From the NCBI GenBank assembly GCA_013306675.1, contig JABLUY010000002.1, positions 434,001-498,000 on the forward strand: a stretch of DNA of 64,000 nt, given 5' to 3'. The stretch is from Thraustochytrium sp. TN22. Lineage: Eukaryota > Sar > Bigyra > Thraustochytrida > Thraustochytriidae. Below are positions 27,373 through 38,700 of the stretch, in pieces; the first letter of the stretch is position 1; every line of letters starts with the position of its first letter. Below the pieces are notes generated by a model, which worked only from the letters and a program-made list of their open reading frames with translations, searched no databases and was not told where the DNA came from. The translations under genes were made by a program, and so were the position numbers.

Positions 27373-28935
27373 GATGCCGCTGCCCGCGCGCCGCGCGCCG
27401 CCGCCCGCTTTCGCCCGCCGCGCCCCGCTCGCCCACGCCGCCGCCGCCGCCCGGGCTCCGGCCTGCCCCGCGCGCGCGCTCCGCATGCACGACTGCCGCC
27501 TCGCCCGAACCGGACCCGGCCCGCCGGGGCTCGCCGCCTGCCAGCGCCAGCGCGCAGCCGAGGCCGCTGCGGGCGACCCGCCACCGACCGGAGCCACCGG
27601 TTGCCCACTGCCAGGGCCTGCAGGCACTGGCGCTGCAACCAGTGCAAGTGCTGCTTCAAGGGCAAGCAAGTGCAAGCAAGTGCAAGCAAGTGCAAGGCAG
27701 CCGGGCGGCGCCGTGGCCGCTGGCCGCTGGCGGCCGCGCGCCGCCGGCCACGGCCACTGCACTGCTGGCTGGCACTGGCAGCACTCTCACTCTGATCTTC
27801 GTGGCGTCTTCTCTGATGACAGTGCTGGCTGGCTGGCCGGCGACTTGCTCGTTGCGTTGCTGCTCGCCTCGCTCGTTGCTGCTCGCGCCTGGCCAACCGC
27901 CTCCGGCCAGTTCGGCCTGCGCGCCAGCCACGCTGCACCGCCGCAGCGCCGCTGCCGTCTCTCACTGACTGGGCTCCAAGGCTGACAGGCTGACTGGCCA
28001 ATCAATCCCAATCCATCCGAATTCTCTCGCATCCTCTCAGCTCATCACGATCTGGCTGGCGTGGGCGAGCTCTCGCGTGGCTGCGGAGCCTGCGGAGCTC
28101 GAACTTGGAGCGAGGCCGCGTCTAGGAACTTGCTGCGAGACCGCGGCGCCGCGAGCTGCCCGGAGGCGCGAGGCGCGAGCTGCAGGCGTGCCTTCCCCAG
28201 CCAGCCAGTGGACAGCCTGAGAGAGAGCGCAGGCACTGGCGCTAGCTAGCTAGCAAGAGCGCGGCGGCGGCGGCGCGCCGCGGTCAAGCCAACTTGAACG
28301 CCCGGCGGAGGCGCGGGCGTTCAGGCTGGGCAGGGCGGGCCAAGCAGGCCAGGGCAGCGTGGCTGCCGTGGCACGAAGAAGCCGAGGCGTGGACCAGAAG
28401 GAGCCTCTCCGCTTGGATCCGACTGGCTCGGGTTCGGATTCGAGCGCCAGCCCAGCAACGAGCTGCCGCCTGGCAGCCAGCCTGCCAGGCCCAGGAGCCA
28501 CCGGCCCAGCCCATCATCCGTGGCCCCGAGTTGCTCGCTCGGGCGAAGTCGCCTCGCCACGATGCGCTCGGGTCGCCCGGACAGCTGGGCCCCGGCGCAT
28601 CGCATCGCACCGCAACTTGAGCGGCTGCCAGTGCCTGTCCTGTCTCAGCGAGCAGGCGCTGGGCCGCCGGGACCCGGCGCAGGGGTCCCGCCGCCAAGCG
28701 GCCCGCCGCGGCGAGGGCGCAACGCGCGTCAACGGGCAGATGGCGGCGGAGCGCGCCGCGCAAGCACGAGTCACTCCGCGCAGCGGGCGGTGGGCGGGCG
28801 GGCGGCGCGTCGCGGCGTGGCGTGGGTTGGCGTGGGCTGGCGCGGCTCGGTTCTTGGTTCGACTTGGCTTGGCTTGGCTTGGCTGGCTGGCTTGACGCGC
28901 GACGCGACGAGACGCCGTGCGTGCGGCACTGCAGG
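27373..28935. other. Divergent region between MTD1 and the EF-hand gene
   Basis: This 1.56-kb region carries the promoters of two divergent genes. The first part (27373-27486) may be the MTD1 targeting extension. Simple repeats include a 10-bp unit (TGCAAGCAAG) at about 27663-27695 and a CTTGG run at about 28863-28889. The ATG of the EF-hand gene is directly preceded by CACTGCAG, which looks like a splice acceptor, so an untranslated first exon may lie here. No other gene is supported. Confidence 0.5.
27998..28012. promoter_or_regulatory. Paired CCAAT boxes (putative)
   Basis: Two CCAAT pentamers lie at 27998-28002 and 28008-28012, between the divergent MTD1 and EF-hand genes and about 510 bp upstream of the alternative MTD1 start at 27486. 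Their spacing of one helical turn is suggestive of NF-Y binding, but such short motifs occur by chance. Confidence 0.25.
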
Positions 28936-29400
28936 ATGTCCATCAACGTGCACGAGGTGCTGACGGAGGAGGAAATCGAGGACTGCCACAAGGCGTTTAT
29001 CCAGTTCGACACGGACGGGAGCGGCACGATCGAGTCCTGGGAGCTCAAGGGCATCCTGGAGGCGCTCGGCCAGAAGCCGACGGACCAGGAGATCCTGCAC
29101 ATGATCAGCGAAGTGGACGATAATGACTCCAACAGTATTGAATTCAGCGAGTTCCTCATCGTCATGGCTAGGCAAAAGCTCGAGAGCAACGACACTGGCA
29201 AGGAGCGCGACATTTCTGACGCCTGGGTGGCGGTCGGCGGTGGCGCGGACCTCAGTGGCTACGTGGATGCGGAGAAGCTAATCAAGATCATCAAGCACGA
29301 CTTTTGCCTCAACATCGACATTGAGACCATGATCCGCGAGATGGACACCTCTGGCGATGGTCGCGTCGATTACGAGGAGTTCGTTGCGCTATTCAAGTGA
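28936..29400 (+). CDS. Small calmodulin-superfamily EF-hand protein
   Basis: The 154-residue protein has four EF-hand positions. Loop 1 (residues 25-36, DTDGSGTIESWE) and loop 4 (137-148, DTSGDGRVDYEE) are canonical. Loop 2 (61-72, DDNDSNSIEFSE) has Asn at the usual Gly. Loop 3 (about 103-114, GADLSGYVDAEK) lacks the first Asp and last Glu and probably does not bind calcium. The two-lobed layout and length match calmodulin, centrin and flagellar dynein-arm or docking light chains. The C-lobe with one dead loop argues against calmodulin itself. A flagellar role would fit IFT140 and CFAP251 nearby, but that is inference. The start at 28936 is the first ATG in frame with the conserved N-lobe. 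Confidence 0.9.
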   Translation: MSINVHEVLTEEEIEDCHKAFIQFDTDGSGTIESWELKGILEALGQKPTDQEILHMISEVDDNDSNSIEFSEFLIVMARQKLESNDTGKERDISDAWVAVGGGADLSGYVDAEKLIKIIKHDFCLNIDIETMIREMDTSGDGRVDYEEFVALFK

Positions 29401-29429
29401 CGTAGCTTCAGGAACGGAAGCTTGACAAG

Positions 29430-29434
<5 letters not shown>

Positions 29435-29476
<42 letters not shown>
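29435..29476. repeat. (CAG)14 in the EF-hand gene 3' region
   Basis: Fourteen uninterrupted CAG units begin 35 bp after the EF-hand stop codon. They lie in the 308-bp convergent gap (29401-29708) before the midasin stop. That gap otherwise shows nothing recognisable. The repeat should be transcribed as CAG from the EF-hand gene and as CTG if midasin transcripts extend past their stop. Confidence 0.9.
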
Positions 29477-29479
<3 letters not shown>

Positions 29480-29708
29480 TCACAACGACAAGGATCAGCG
29501 CGAGTGGAACTGGTTGTGGAGCGAGCGCGCTTCAAGGCTGTGCAGCCTTGCCTCCTTGCTCCAACACCAATTGATGTACTTTGACCTTCGCCGCAAGTCG
29601 GGACAAGATAACTTTCTCATTTACAGAGACACAGACTGCGTTCATGTACTACATCTTGTCATGTTGTCGTTTGCTTGCTTAGAAGGCGAATACGCAGGTC
29701 CTTGACGC

Positions 29709-32700
29709 TCATTCGCGGGAGCTGAGGAGCTCGAACCACTGACGCAGGCCGTCCGCGAGCACCTCTGGAAGCGTGGCCATGTCCTTGAGCACAATATAGA
29801 GCGGGAACGGGTAGTCGTCGAGGTAGTTGCTCATCTTGACCTTGCCCTTGACAAAGCTAGCCTGGCGCGTGGTGAGGATGCTCTCCTGGCCAGCAAACTC
29901 GACGATGACCAGCACGATGAGCACGCGCTGTGCCATCGCCTCGCGAACCATGCGCTTGACGCGCTCGCGCGCCGCCGAGTCGAAGCGGCCGTCCGAGATG
30001 AAGAAGGCCAGCTGCCGGAACTCGGTCGTCTGCCCGCCGCCGCTGCCGGAGCGCAGTGCGCCCAGGCCCTCGCGCGCCGTCTCGAAGCGCTCCGAAATCA
30101 CGCGCAGACCCTCTTCAATCGAGGTCTTCTCCTGATCGAACTTCACTTGCGCCACCACCGAGGCGCCGCTGTTGTCCGAAAACGGCTCGTGCAGGTCGTG
30201 AACTGTGCGCACATCCTCACCGAAACTCACTACACCCACCTGGCCGACCTCCAGCTTCGTAAGCGCTTTGCTGATAGTCACGAGCGCCGTCAGCGCCAGG
30301 TCGCCACAGGCTGCCATTGACTTGGAGTCGTCGATTGCAAGCACCACCTGGTACTCGCGCTTGCTCGGCTTGGTGCGCCGCAGCCAGATCTTGTCCTTGC
30401 GGAACTGGCTCGCGATGTAGGGAATCACCCGCCGCATGTTGATGCGCTTGCCCGTACGGTAGTCGCCGCGCAGCTTTGAGGCCAGCGTCGGCTCTAGCAG
30501 CAGCCGCAGCTGCTCACACAGTCGCTGTGAGCTCTCGTTCGTGTCGCCCGCCAGCCGGCTCCACCGCTCGCGGTCCGCCTCGCTTAGCTCAACCTCTACC
30601 TTGAAGCGACCGGTCTCGGCATCCTCGTCCCCGTCCTCCAGGTCGTCGCCCGCGCGCGCGCCGCGCCGGGTATGCTCCAGGCCGTCGCGCGCCGCCGCGA
30701 CCTGCGTGGCGAGATCGGCCTCGGTCTCGATCACAAAGTCCTGCGCCTCCGGGTCCTCGCCGTCCTCCTCCTCCTCGTCCGAGCCCTGCCCATCCGAGCC
30801 CTGGTCCATCTTGCGGTCCTCCTCGTCCTGATCTGCGCCCTCGAGGTCCACCCCCGAGGTACGCTGCCGCTTCTTGCGTGGCTGGGCGTTCTTTCGGGCC
30901 TCTTCCTCCTCCATCTTGCTGTTATCGTTCTCATCATGCGCTGCTTCTTCCGCCGACTTGCGCTTGCCCTCGCGGTTCTTGCCGTCGGCGTCCTCGTCCT
31001 CGTCCTCGGCTGCAGCCTCATCGTGCACCTCCTCCTTCTTCTTGTCGTCCTCGGCCTCGCCCTTCTCGCCGGCCTCAGCCTCGTCCTCCTCGTCCTCGGG
31101 CGGGAGACCGGCCTCCTCCGCAATATCCTTAGCGGACGGCGCCAGGACTTGGGTCGTTGACTCGGCCTTGGACTCAGAAAACTCATAGGTGCGCTCGTCT
31201 TCGCCGGCCGGCTGGTCCTCTTGGTTCTTCTTGTCCTCAGCCTCCTCCTTGTTCTGAAGCCCAGCATCACTATCAGTCTCGTCCTGCTGCTGCTGCTGCT
31301 TGTCCTCGTCCGTCAACATCGAGAGTCGCCGATTCCAGTGCTCCAGCGCGCTGCCCGCGTCGCGCCACGGGTTCGGCCGCTCGCGAGGCTGCTGCTCGCG
31401 CTGCGGATCCTTGTCTGCGTCCGTGTCGCGCTGCTCCGGAGGTGCCATGCGCTCGTCCTTGACCCAGCTCTCATCCGCTGTGTCGCCGTCGTCTTGAGGT
31501 TTCCCGCGCTGCGAGCTCTGCTTCCCGGCGTCGCGCTCCTCCTCGCGCTCCTCCGTGGCATCGTCTGCGTTTTGCGCGGCCGACGCGGCGGTCGGCTTGT
31601 CCTCCTCCTCCTGGCCATCGTGCTCGCCCGCCTTGGGCGCGTCCGTTCCGAAAGCGCGGTCGTCCAGCTCCTGGTCACCATCTTCGTGAGCCTGTTCCGG
31701 GACTTGGACGGGCTCCTGCTCGTCGTCCTCCTCCATCGCGTCGTCCTCGTCTTCGTCGCCAGCGCCGTCACCGTCGTCGCCAGCCTCCTCGTCCAGCTCT
31801 CGCTCGCCGCGCCGCTCGTCCTGCGGCGCCTGCTGGCCATCCTCATCCTCATTCTCGTTCTCTGCGGCAGCCTCGTCCTGGTCACCGCCCTCGTCCTCCT
31901 CCTTGGCATCGGGATCACGCATCACGTCCTCCCCATCCTCCTCGTCCACCTCGCCATCCTGCTGCTCCTGCGCCTCGGCGCCATCCTCATCGCCGTCCGC
32001 GCCCTCGTCCTCGATCTGCATCTCGTCAGGAAGGTCCTCCACGTCGCCGTCTTCGCGGTCCTCCGGCTCCTGTTGCGGTGCGTCATCCGCATCCTCGCCG
32101 GTCACATCCTCATCCTCGTTGTCCGGGACGTCCATGTTGCGCTCCTCGACATTGTCCGCATCGTCAACGCGCTTGGAGTCATTTTCCTGAGCGTCTTCAT
32201 CTTCGTCCTGCTTGCCGCTCTCTTCCTCGCGCTTCTTCTGCTCATCGCCCTGCTGGCCCTCGTCCTCCTCAGGCTTCTTCTTCTTGTCCTTCTTCTTGTC
32301 ACTCTCCTCGTCTTCCTCGTCCTTGGCGCGGAGCTCGTCGCGGCCGTCGTCGCCCTTCATCGGCGCGTCCTTCTCGAAGGTGTCCTCGCCCTCGTCCTCG
32401 CCCTCGTCGTCGCTATCGTCCTCGTTCCACAGGCGCTCGTCGACCACTTGCTCGTCGTCGCGGTCCAGGTCACCCATCTCGCGGTCGAGCTCCTCCTCCT
32501 GGTCATTCTCCTCCTCCTGCTCCTCATCGCCCTTTTGGTCTGGCTCCTCCACGTCGTACATCTCGCCTTCAAATTCGTTCTCCATCTCCATGCCGTCGTC
32601 GCCCTTGCGCTCATCCTGGTCGCGGGCCTCGTCGGCCTCGTCCTCCTTCTTCTCTTCCGGGTCCTTTTTAAGGCCTAGGAGCTGCTCCTCATCCTCAATC

Positions 32701-35700
32701 TCATCCGTCACGTCCTGCCGGCCCTTGCCGTCGCCCATGCCGGTGCCGTCGCCCTCGCCAAACGCGTCCGCGTCCTCGCCCTCACCCTCGTCGTCCGCGT
32801 CGGGTGGCTTGCACAAGCCGTTGCTCGCGAGCGTGCGAAACACACGGAGCAGAAGGTACTCGAGGCGGCCCGCGCTGCTCAGGTACTCCACGCACTGCAC
32901 CTCCACAGCCTGCGCCGCCGTCTCCACGTGTTCCACAAGGAGGCCCAGCATCTGCGCGAGCGAGCGAACCTGCTTGGTCGCGCGCCCGGCGCTCTGCAGC
33001 GCCTGCAAACATTCGGAGGCTGCTGCCGACACCGCCACGCGCACCTTGGCAAGCTTGGTCGCGCGCAACAGCTTAACGTGCTCCTCATGCCGGGACAGGA
33101 GCGTGGCGGCGCTGCTGGGCTTGGCCTCGGCCTCAGCCTCGAGGCCACCCTCACCGTCCACGCCAGCCGGTTCCGCCCCCGCACCATCCTTGCGTTCTGT
33201 GTAGGCCAAAAGTGCCGCACGCAGATCCTGCATGGCGACCAAAGAGATCTCGACGGCCGCATCCACGTTCGCCAGAGCCGGCCCAGTCTGGGTCGCGTTC
33301 GAACAGACCTCGTCCGCGCGCTCGCGCGCTCGGGCCAGGGCAGTCCCAAAGTCGTCGCCTAGGCGAGCTGACTCGCGCAGGTTCGCCAGAAGCTCGGCAA
33401 CCACCTCGGTCGGAAGCCCAGCTCTAGCGAGCCGCGCGCTGCAGTCCGCGAAGCCGGTCTGCACGTCGCGCAGAAGCTCGGGCAGCTCCTCCAGCTCAGC
33501 CGACTCTGCATCTGTCACACAAGCCTCGCCCAGGCCAAGCGCGGCCAGCCGCGCAGCGCGTGCCACGCGCGACGTCAATTCGCTCAGGTCGCCGCTGGAC
33601 GCCTGTGCGCACGAGCGCAACGCGCCGATCGAGGCTAACCGCGAAAGCATCGCCCGCGACCCCCGCGCGCGGAGGAAGTCCGCCATTTCCTCAGCCCCAG
33701 GTTGTCCAGCGAGAACGCGCACGAGCTCGACGAGCTCCTGCAGGTTCGCCTGCATCAGCCGCAGCAGGGCGTGCAGGTTGGCCTGCACCTGCTGCGCCTC
33801 GGCGCCGAGCGTCGCACCGGCGTGCGCCACGCGGCGCAGGCTCGCAAGCGCAGCGCGCACCTCCAGGCGCTCATGCACGTGCTCCGCCAACTGCGCCCGC
33901 TGGTCCACAATGATCTCCAGGAGGTGCTCGCACAGCCAGAGACCACGCTGCATCTGCATGCGCGGCACGTCGGGCGAGATTGCGCCGGATGCAATGTCCA
34001 CGCGCAGGCGCTGCAGCTGCGCGAGATTCTTGTAGAAGACCGCGTCCGCGCGCGCGTGTGTCGCGCAGGCTGCGGGTGCGAGCCCACCTGCCTCGAGCTG
34101 GCTCCGCAGCAGGGGCCGCACGCCAAAGAGCTTGAGGGGCGTAGTCGCCGCGGCCGACTCGTCGCCGCCCGCCCTGGCGAATAGCATCTCGTTGTCCGGC
34201 CGCGCGTGAGCGAGGCCCTCCTCGCGCAGCGCGCGGAAGAGGTCCGTCAGCGCGCGCTGTTTCGCGCTTTGCGGCGCCTTGCCCTCGCGAAGGGACTTGA
34301 TGCGGTGCACGATGGCATCGTTGATCTCACAGGCGCGGTCCATGCCCTCGCGCCAGTCCGCGCTCGTCAGGGCGCGCCGCACCACCTTGCGCGCGATGAC
34401 CGCGCTCCTGCCCACAAGCTTGGGCAGGCGCTCACCAAAGCCCTTGGGCGTGGCCGCGCACGTCTCGGCCGTCTCGGTCGCTGCCTCGGGCGCTGCGCGC
34501 ACCGAGGGCACGCCCAGCGCACTCGGGCGGCCACCGTCCACGTCGTCCAGCTCTACGAGGGTCGCCGTGCCCTCCCCGGCGCGCGGCTCCGTGCGCTTCC
34601 CCACGCGGCTGTCGAGCACGTGCTCCACCGTGCGATACGCGGGCTGCTCGAGGATCTCGTCCACCTCCTTGGAAAGCTTGTGCAAGAGGCGATGCGTGCG
34701 CTCTGCGCTCACCTTGAGCGTGTAGTAGTTGCGATCGTCCCACTTGGCCAGCTTGACCTGGTCCTTGAGCTTCTGGCGAATCGGGGCGCGTTGACGGTCC
34801 GCGCTCGCGCGCACGTCCGCAGCCCACTGCGCGTAGTACTGCTGCAGGTGCCACAACTGATACTCGAGCTCAGACCCGGGCGCCGAACGGCGCACCAGCT
34901 CGCACAGGGCGCCAAGCAGCGAGAGGCGGGTCTCGAAGCACCCCAGCGTCGCGGTGCGCGCGAACTGGTCCATCGTAGAGAAGAGGCCCTCGCGCGCGAC
35001 CGCGTCCTCCGGATCGCCATTTACCAGGGCGAAGGTGTCGTAGAACCAGAGCTTGGCTTCATCCTGCGCGACGCGGGCGCGCTGCTCCAGGACGAACGGC
35101 CACGAGCGCAGCTCCAGCTTGCGCCAGCGGACCACGAGGCGCACAAAGGGGGCGGTGAATGCGCGGATGCTGACGTCCTTGTGAGCCATCACCTCCCAGT
35201 CGTTGGCGATGCGCAGCAGCGTCTCGATACCCACCAGCGCGCGCATGAGCGGCGACGTGAGCGGCAGCTCGCGCAGGCGCATCGTGAGCTTTGCCAGTTG
35301 CAGCAGCGCTGCGTTTTCGGGCCAAGCAGCCAACAGCTCATCCAGCTTCGCGGAGAGCTGCAACAATGGCATCTCCAGGAGGGCAATCTCCTCCACAAAG
35401 CTGTCGCGATTAAGGTCCAGACGGACCGGCACCACCTCGTCGAGAGTAGCCGCCTCCTCGCCGTGCTTCATCTCGTCGTCCAGCGGCACGAGCCGCACGC
35501 GCCGCTGGCACTCCTGCGCACCCAAACCCAACGCGAGCAGGTGAGCGCCCAGCATTGTGCCGCCCGGGCTCCGCTCCAGCGGGTCCGCAAAGATGCCAGC
35601 CGCGTGGTACGCCGTCGCGAACTGCGCGACCAGCGGGTGGACCGCCTGCTCACGCAGCACCCGCTGCCCGGGTCGCGCGCCGCTCGCGCGGGCGGCGCCC

Positions 35701-38700
35701 AGCAGACCGAGAACTCGATCCACGACCTTGACAAAGCTCGACTGGTCCACGCCCTCCAGGCGAATCGTCTCCTCGTCCTCGTCCGCCTCACCAGGGGCCT
35801 CGGCCTCGCCGTCGGCTGGCCCGTTCGCCAACTCAAAGTCGTCGCGCTGCTCCAGGTCATCCAAGACGGTCTGCGCAAGGCGGTCGAACTCCTGGTGAAA
35901 GTCAGGGAACATTTCGCGGAACGAGGCCTCCTCCTGCGCCTTCAGCGCCTCGGGCGTACCCGCGCTCAGGTGCTCGCGCGTCTTGAAGCGGAACGTCTGA
36001 TTCTCCTCCTCCTCGCGCTTCTTGCGCTCCATCTTCTCTCGCAGGTACTCGTCGGCGAAGACGGAGAGAACCCCAGCCATAGTTGACCAAGCCTCGGCCG
36101 GAGGCTCGCGGCTGTCGCCGCTGCCGCCGCAGTCAAGCAACGACGCCGTGCGCACGAAGACAGCCTCCAGCACGCGGGTCCACGTCCGCCGCCCCACGAG
36201 CGAGCGCGCGGAGAGCACCGAGGCGAGCGCCACGAGCGGGTCCTTGGTCTGCACGCGCTCCACGTCCACGCCGGTGGACGGGAAGGCGCCCAGCACGCGG
36301 CGAACCTCGCCCAGTGTGCGCGCCCGTAGGCTTGCCTCCGAGTCACGGCGCGCCTCGACGCCCAGCGCACGCAAACCATGCTGCAGATGACGCAGAGACA
36401 CCTGCACAGGCCGCACTACATCTTCAAAGCCCGCGAAGTCGCGCTCGAGGCGCTCGCACAGCAATCGACACGCCTCCAGCAGCATGTCCTCTTGACGGTC
36501 AGCGTCAGCGGAGCGCTTCCGTACTGCCGAGACGACGGCCAGTACGCGCTGTGTCGCGCCGATGGAGGCGTTGAACTCGTGCACGGCCGCGAAGAGGGCC
36601 GCAAAGCCCGCCTCGCCGTGCGCGGGACGGTAGACAACGCGCTTGCGCAGGGCACCGGTCTGAAGGCGCAGCGCGTCCATGCGCTCCACCAGGCATTCGT
36701 GCACGTGCGCCGAGGGCCCCGCCGCGCGTCCTGTGGCGCAGTCATTCACCTCGCGCACCTGAACGACGCCCTCCAGCTCCTCATGCGCAAGAGTTGTGCG
36801 CGAAAGGCGGACCTGCGGCTTGAGGCAGGGGTCCACCGCGGACGCGGGCGCTAGCGCGTGCAGCCGGAAGAGCGCCAGCAGCGTCGAGGCATGCGCAAGT
36901 TCGGCGCGCGAGAGCGGCTTGCGCAGTAGACCCACAAGGGGACGCAGGGTTTCATCCACCAGGGGCGAGCTCAGGACCGCCAGGGCGGCGTCCAGCATGT
37001 CCGCCGTGCGTTCCACCTCGGCGTTTTCGAGCACCTGCTCGCCAGAGGCGTGCGCCGGGCAAACCGAGGCAAGTAGAGGTGCCAGCACGGCGGACTCCAA
37101 GCCGCTGACGATGAGGAGCGTCGGCTCCAGGAGATGCCAGAGCAGCGCGCGCTCATCGCTGGCCACGGCGTCGTCCGTCGTGGCAGCAAGGGCCGCGGTC
37201 TCGGTTTGCGCCTCGCGCGACTCGGCGTCCAGCAGATGCGCAAGGAGGACCTGGTGCTGGCCGAGGCGCATGGCCCGGTCCCGGATCGACACCGTCTCGC
37301 CGTATGGGCGCACCGCGCGGTCACGAGGCTGGCCGCGGTCGAGGCCAACGCCGCTCCCGCGAACGACCCGCAAGACCGCGACGCTGACAATGTCCTGCGA
37401 CAGACGCGGCATGCCAGCGCTTAGACCGTCGCCGAAGGTATCAATCTCCACCATCGCCGTTGCCTGGGCCGCAGCATTCAGTATGAGCCTGGCGAGCGAG
37501 TCACTAATGTGTGCTCCGGCGTTGGGATCTACCGCGTTGCGAACGTTGAAGGTGGCCCCATGCACGGCTTCGTAGAAGCCGTGCAGCAGGTCGAGTTCGA
37601 GGTTGTCGCAGGACGCTCCGGCATCGACCCGTAGGGCGAGTTCCTTGAAGGGCACGAGCAGGTGGAGCGGGACGGAGGAGGCCTCCAGGGCGTAGGCGAC
37701 CGTGTCCTCGATAGCACCCACCGCGTCGCCGGGCGCCACGTCCCTCGTGGCGAGGACACGAACAAAGACACGCAGCAGCGCGCGGCACGCCCAGGCGTCG
37801 ATCACGGGCTGCAGCTGTACAAGACCCCAGCGGCGGCTCGCCTCGGGCGCCAGGCCGCGCATCGACTTGGCCTCATCTGGATCAGCGAGCTGCTCGAGGC
37901 TACCCAGCGAGAGCACGGGCCAGCGGTCCACCGCACCTAGCATGCGGTCCTCCGTGTTGGCCTTGCGCACCACAGCGAGCTTGGCATCGAGGCTCGCCTT
38001 CGTGTGCTCCACGCTTTCACTCACGGCTGCCAGGCGCGCCTCCAGCGCGGGTGCCTGATCAAGGTCATCTTGCGCATTCGCCCAGCGCAGCGCGCACGCG
38101 GCGTCCACGAGCAGGTGACGCTGGTCATCCGTAATGAGCAGTGCGGCGTGGCCCGCCTCCAGCGCGGAGCGGAAGGAAGCACTGAAGGCCCCGAGGCTCG
38201 CCTGGTGGGACAGCTCGCTGGTCCGCTGGAGCGCTGCAAAGAGTGCGGCGGACCGCATCGGGCGCGGCTGGCCGCAGCGCTTCCACAGGCGGCGCAGCAC
38301 CTTGACCTCCTCCTGGCGCAGGGGCTCCGTAGAAGACTCGCCCGAGAAGGCGCCGGCGCAGTTGCTCGCGAGCGCTCCGAGCGCCTGGTCAACGCGCTTG
38401 AAGGCGTGCGTGAGGTCCTGCACGGCGCGGCGCAGCACGTCGTCCTGCACAGCGCCGTCAGGGCCGGCAAGCTCCAGCACGAGCCGACGAGCCTGCTTCG
38501 CGGCAGCCCGGGCCTCCAGCGAAGCCTTGCCCACCGCGAGCTGCAGCGAGGCCACCTCCTTGACCTTGCCCTTGACGCGCACGGTGCAGAGGATGCGTAC
38601 CATGTTCGCCCGGACGGAGCGCAGGTCACCCAAGTGTTCGAGAGCGCGGTCCCAGTCAGACACATCGTTCTCCAATGCCGGCGCCTCTACGGGCGACGTG

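Noticed and set aside
31221-32678. Plus-strand frame of 485 codons, extremely rich in Leu and Val, resembling a multi-pass membrane protein
   Set aside because: It lies exactly opposite the Asp/Glu-rich domain of midasin. GAG, GAC and GAG-type codons read in reverse give CTC and GTC, so the hydrophobicity is an artefact.
34206-36086. Plus-strand frame of 626 codons
   Set aside because: Shadow of the midasin linker; Arg/His/Leu/Gln-rich composition typical of antisense in GC-rich genes, no motifs.
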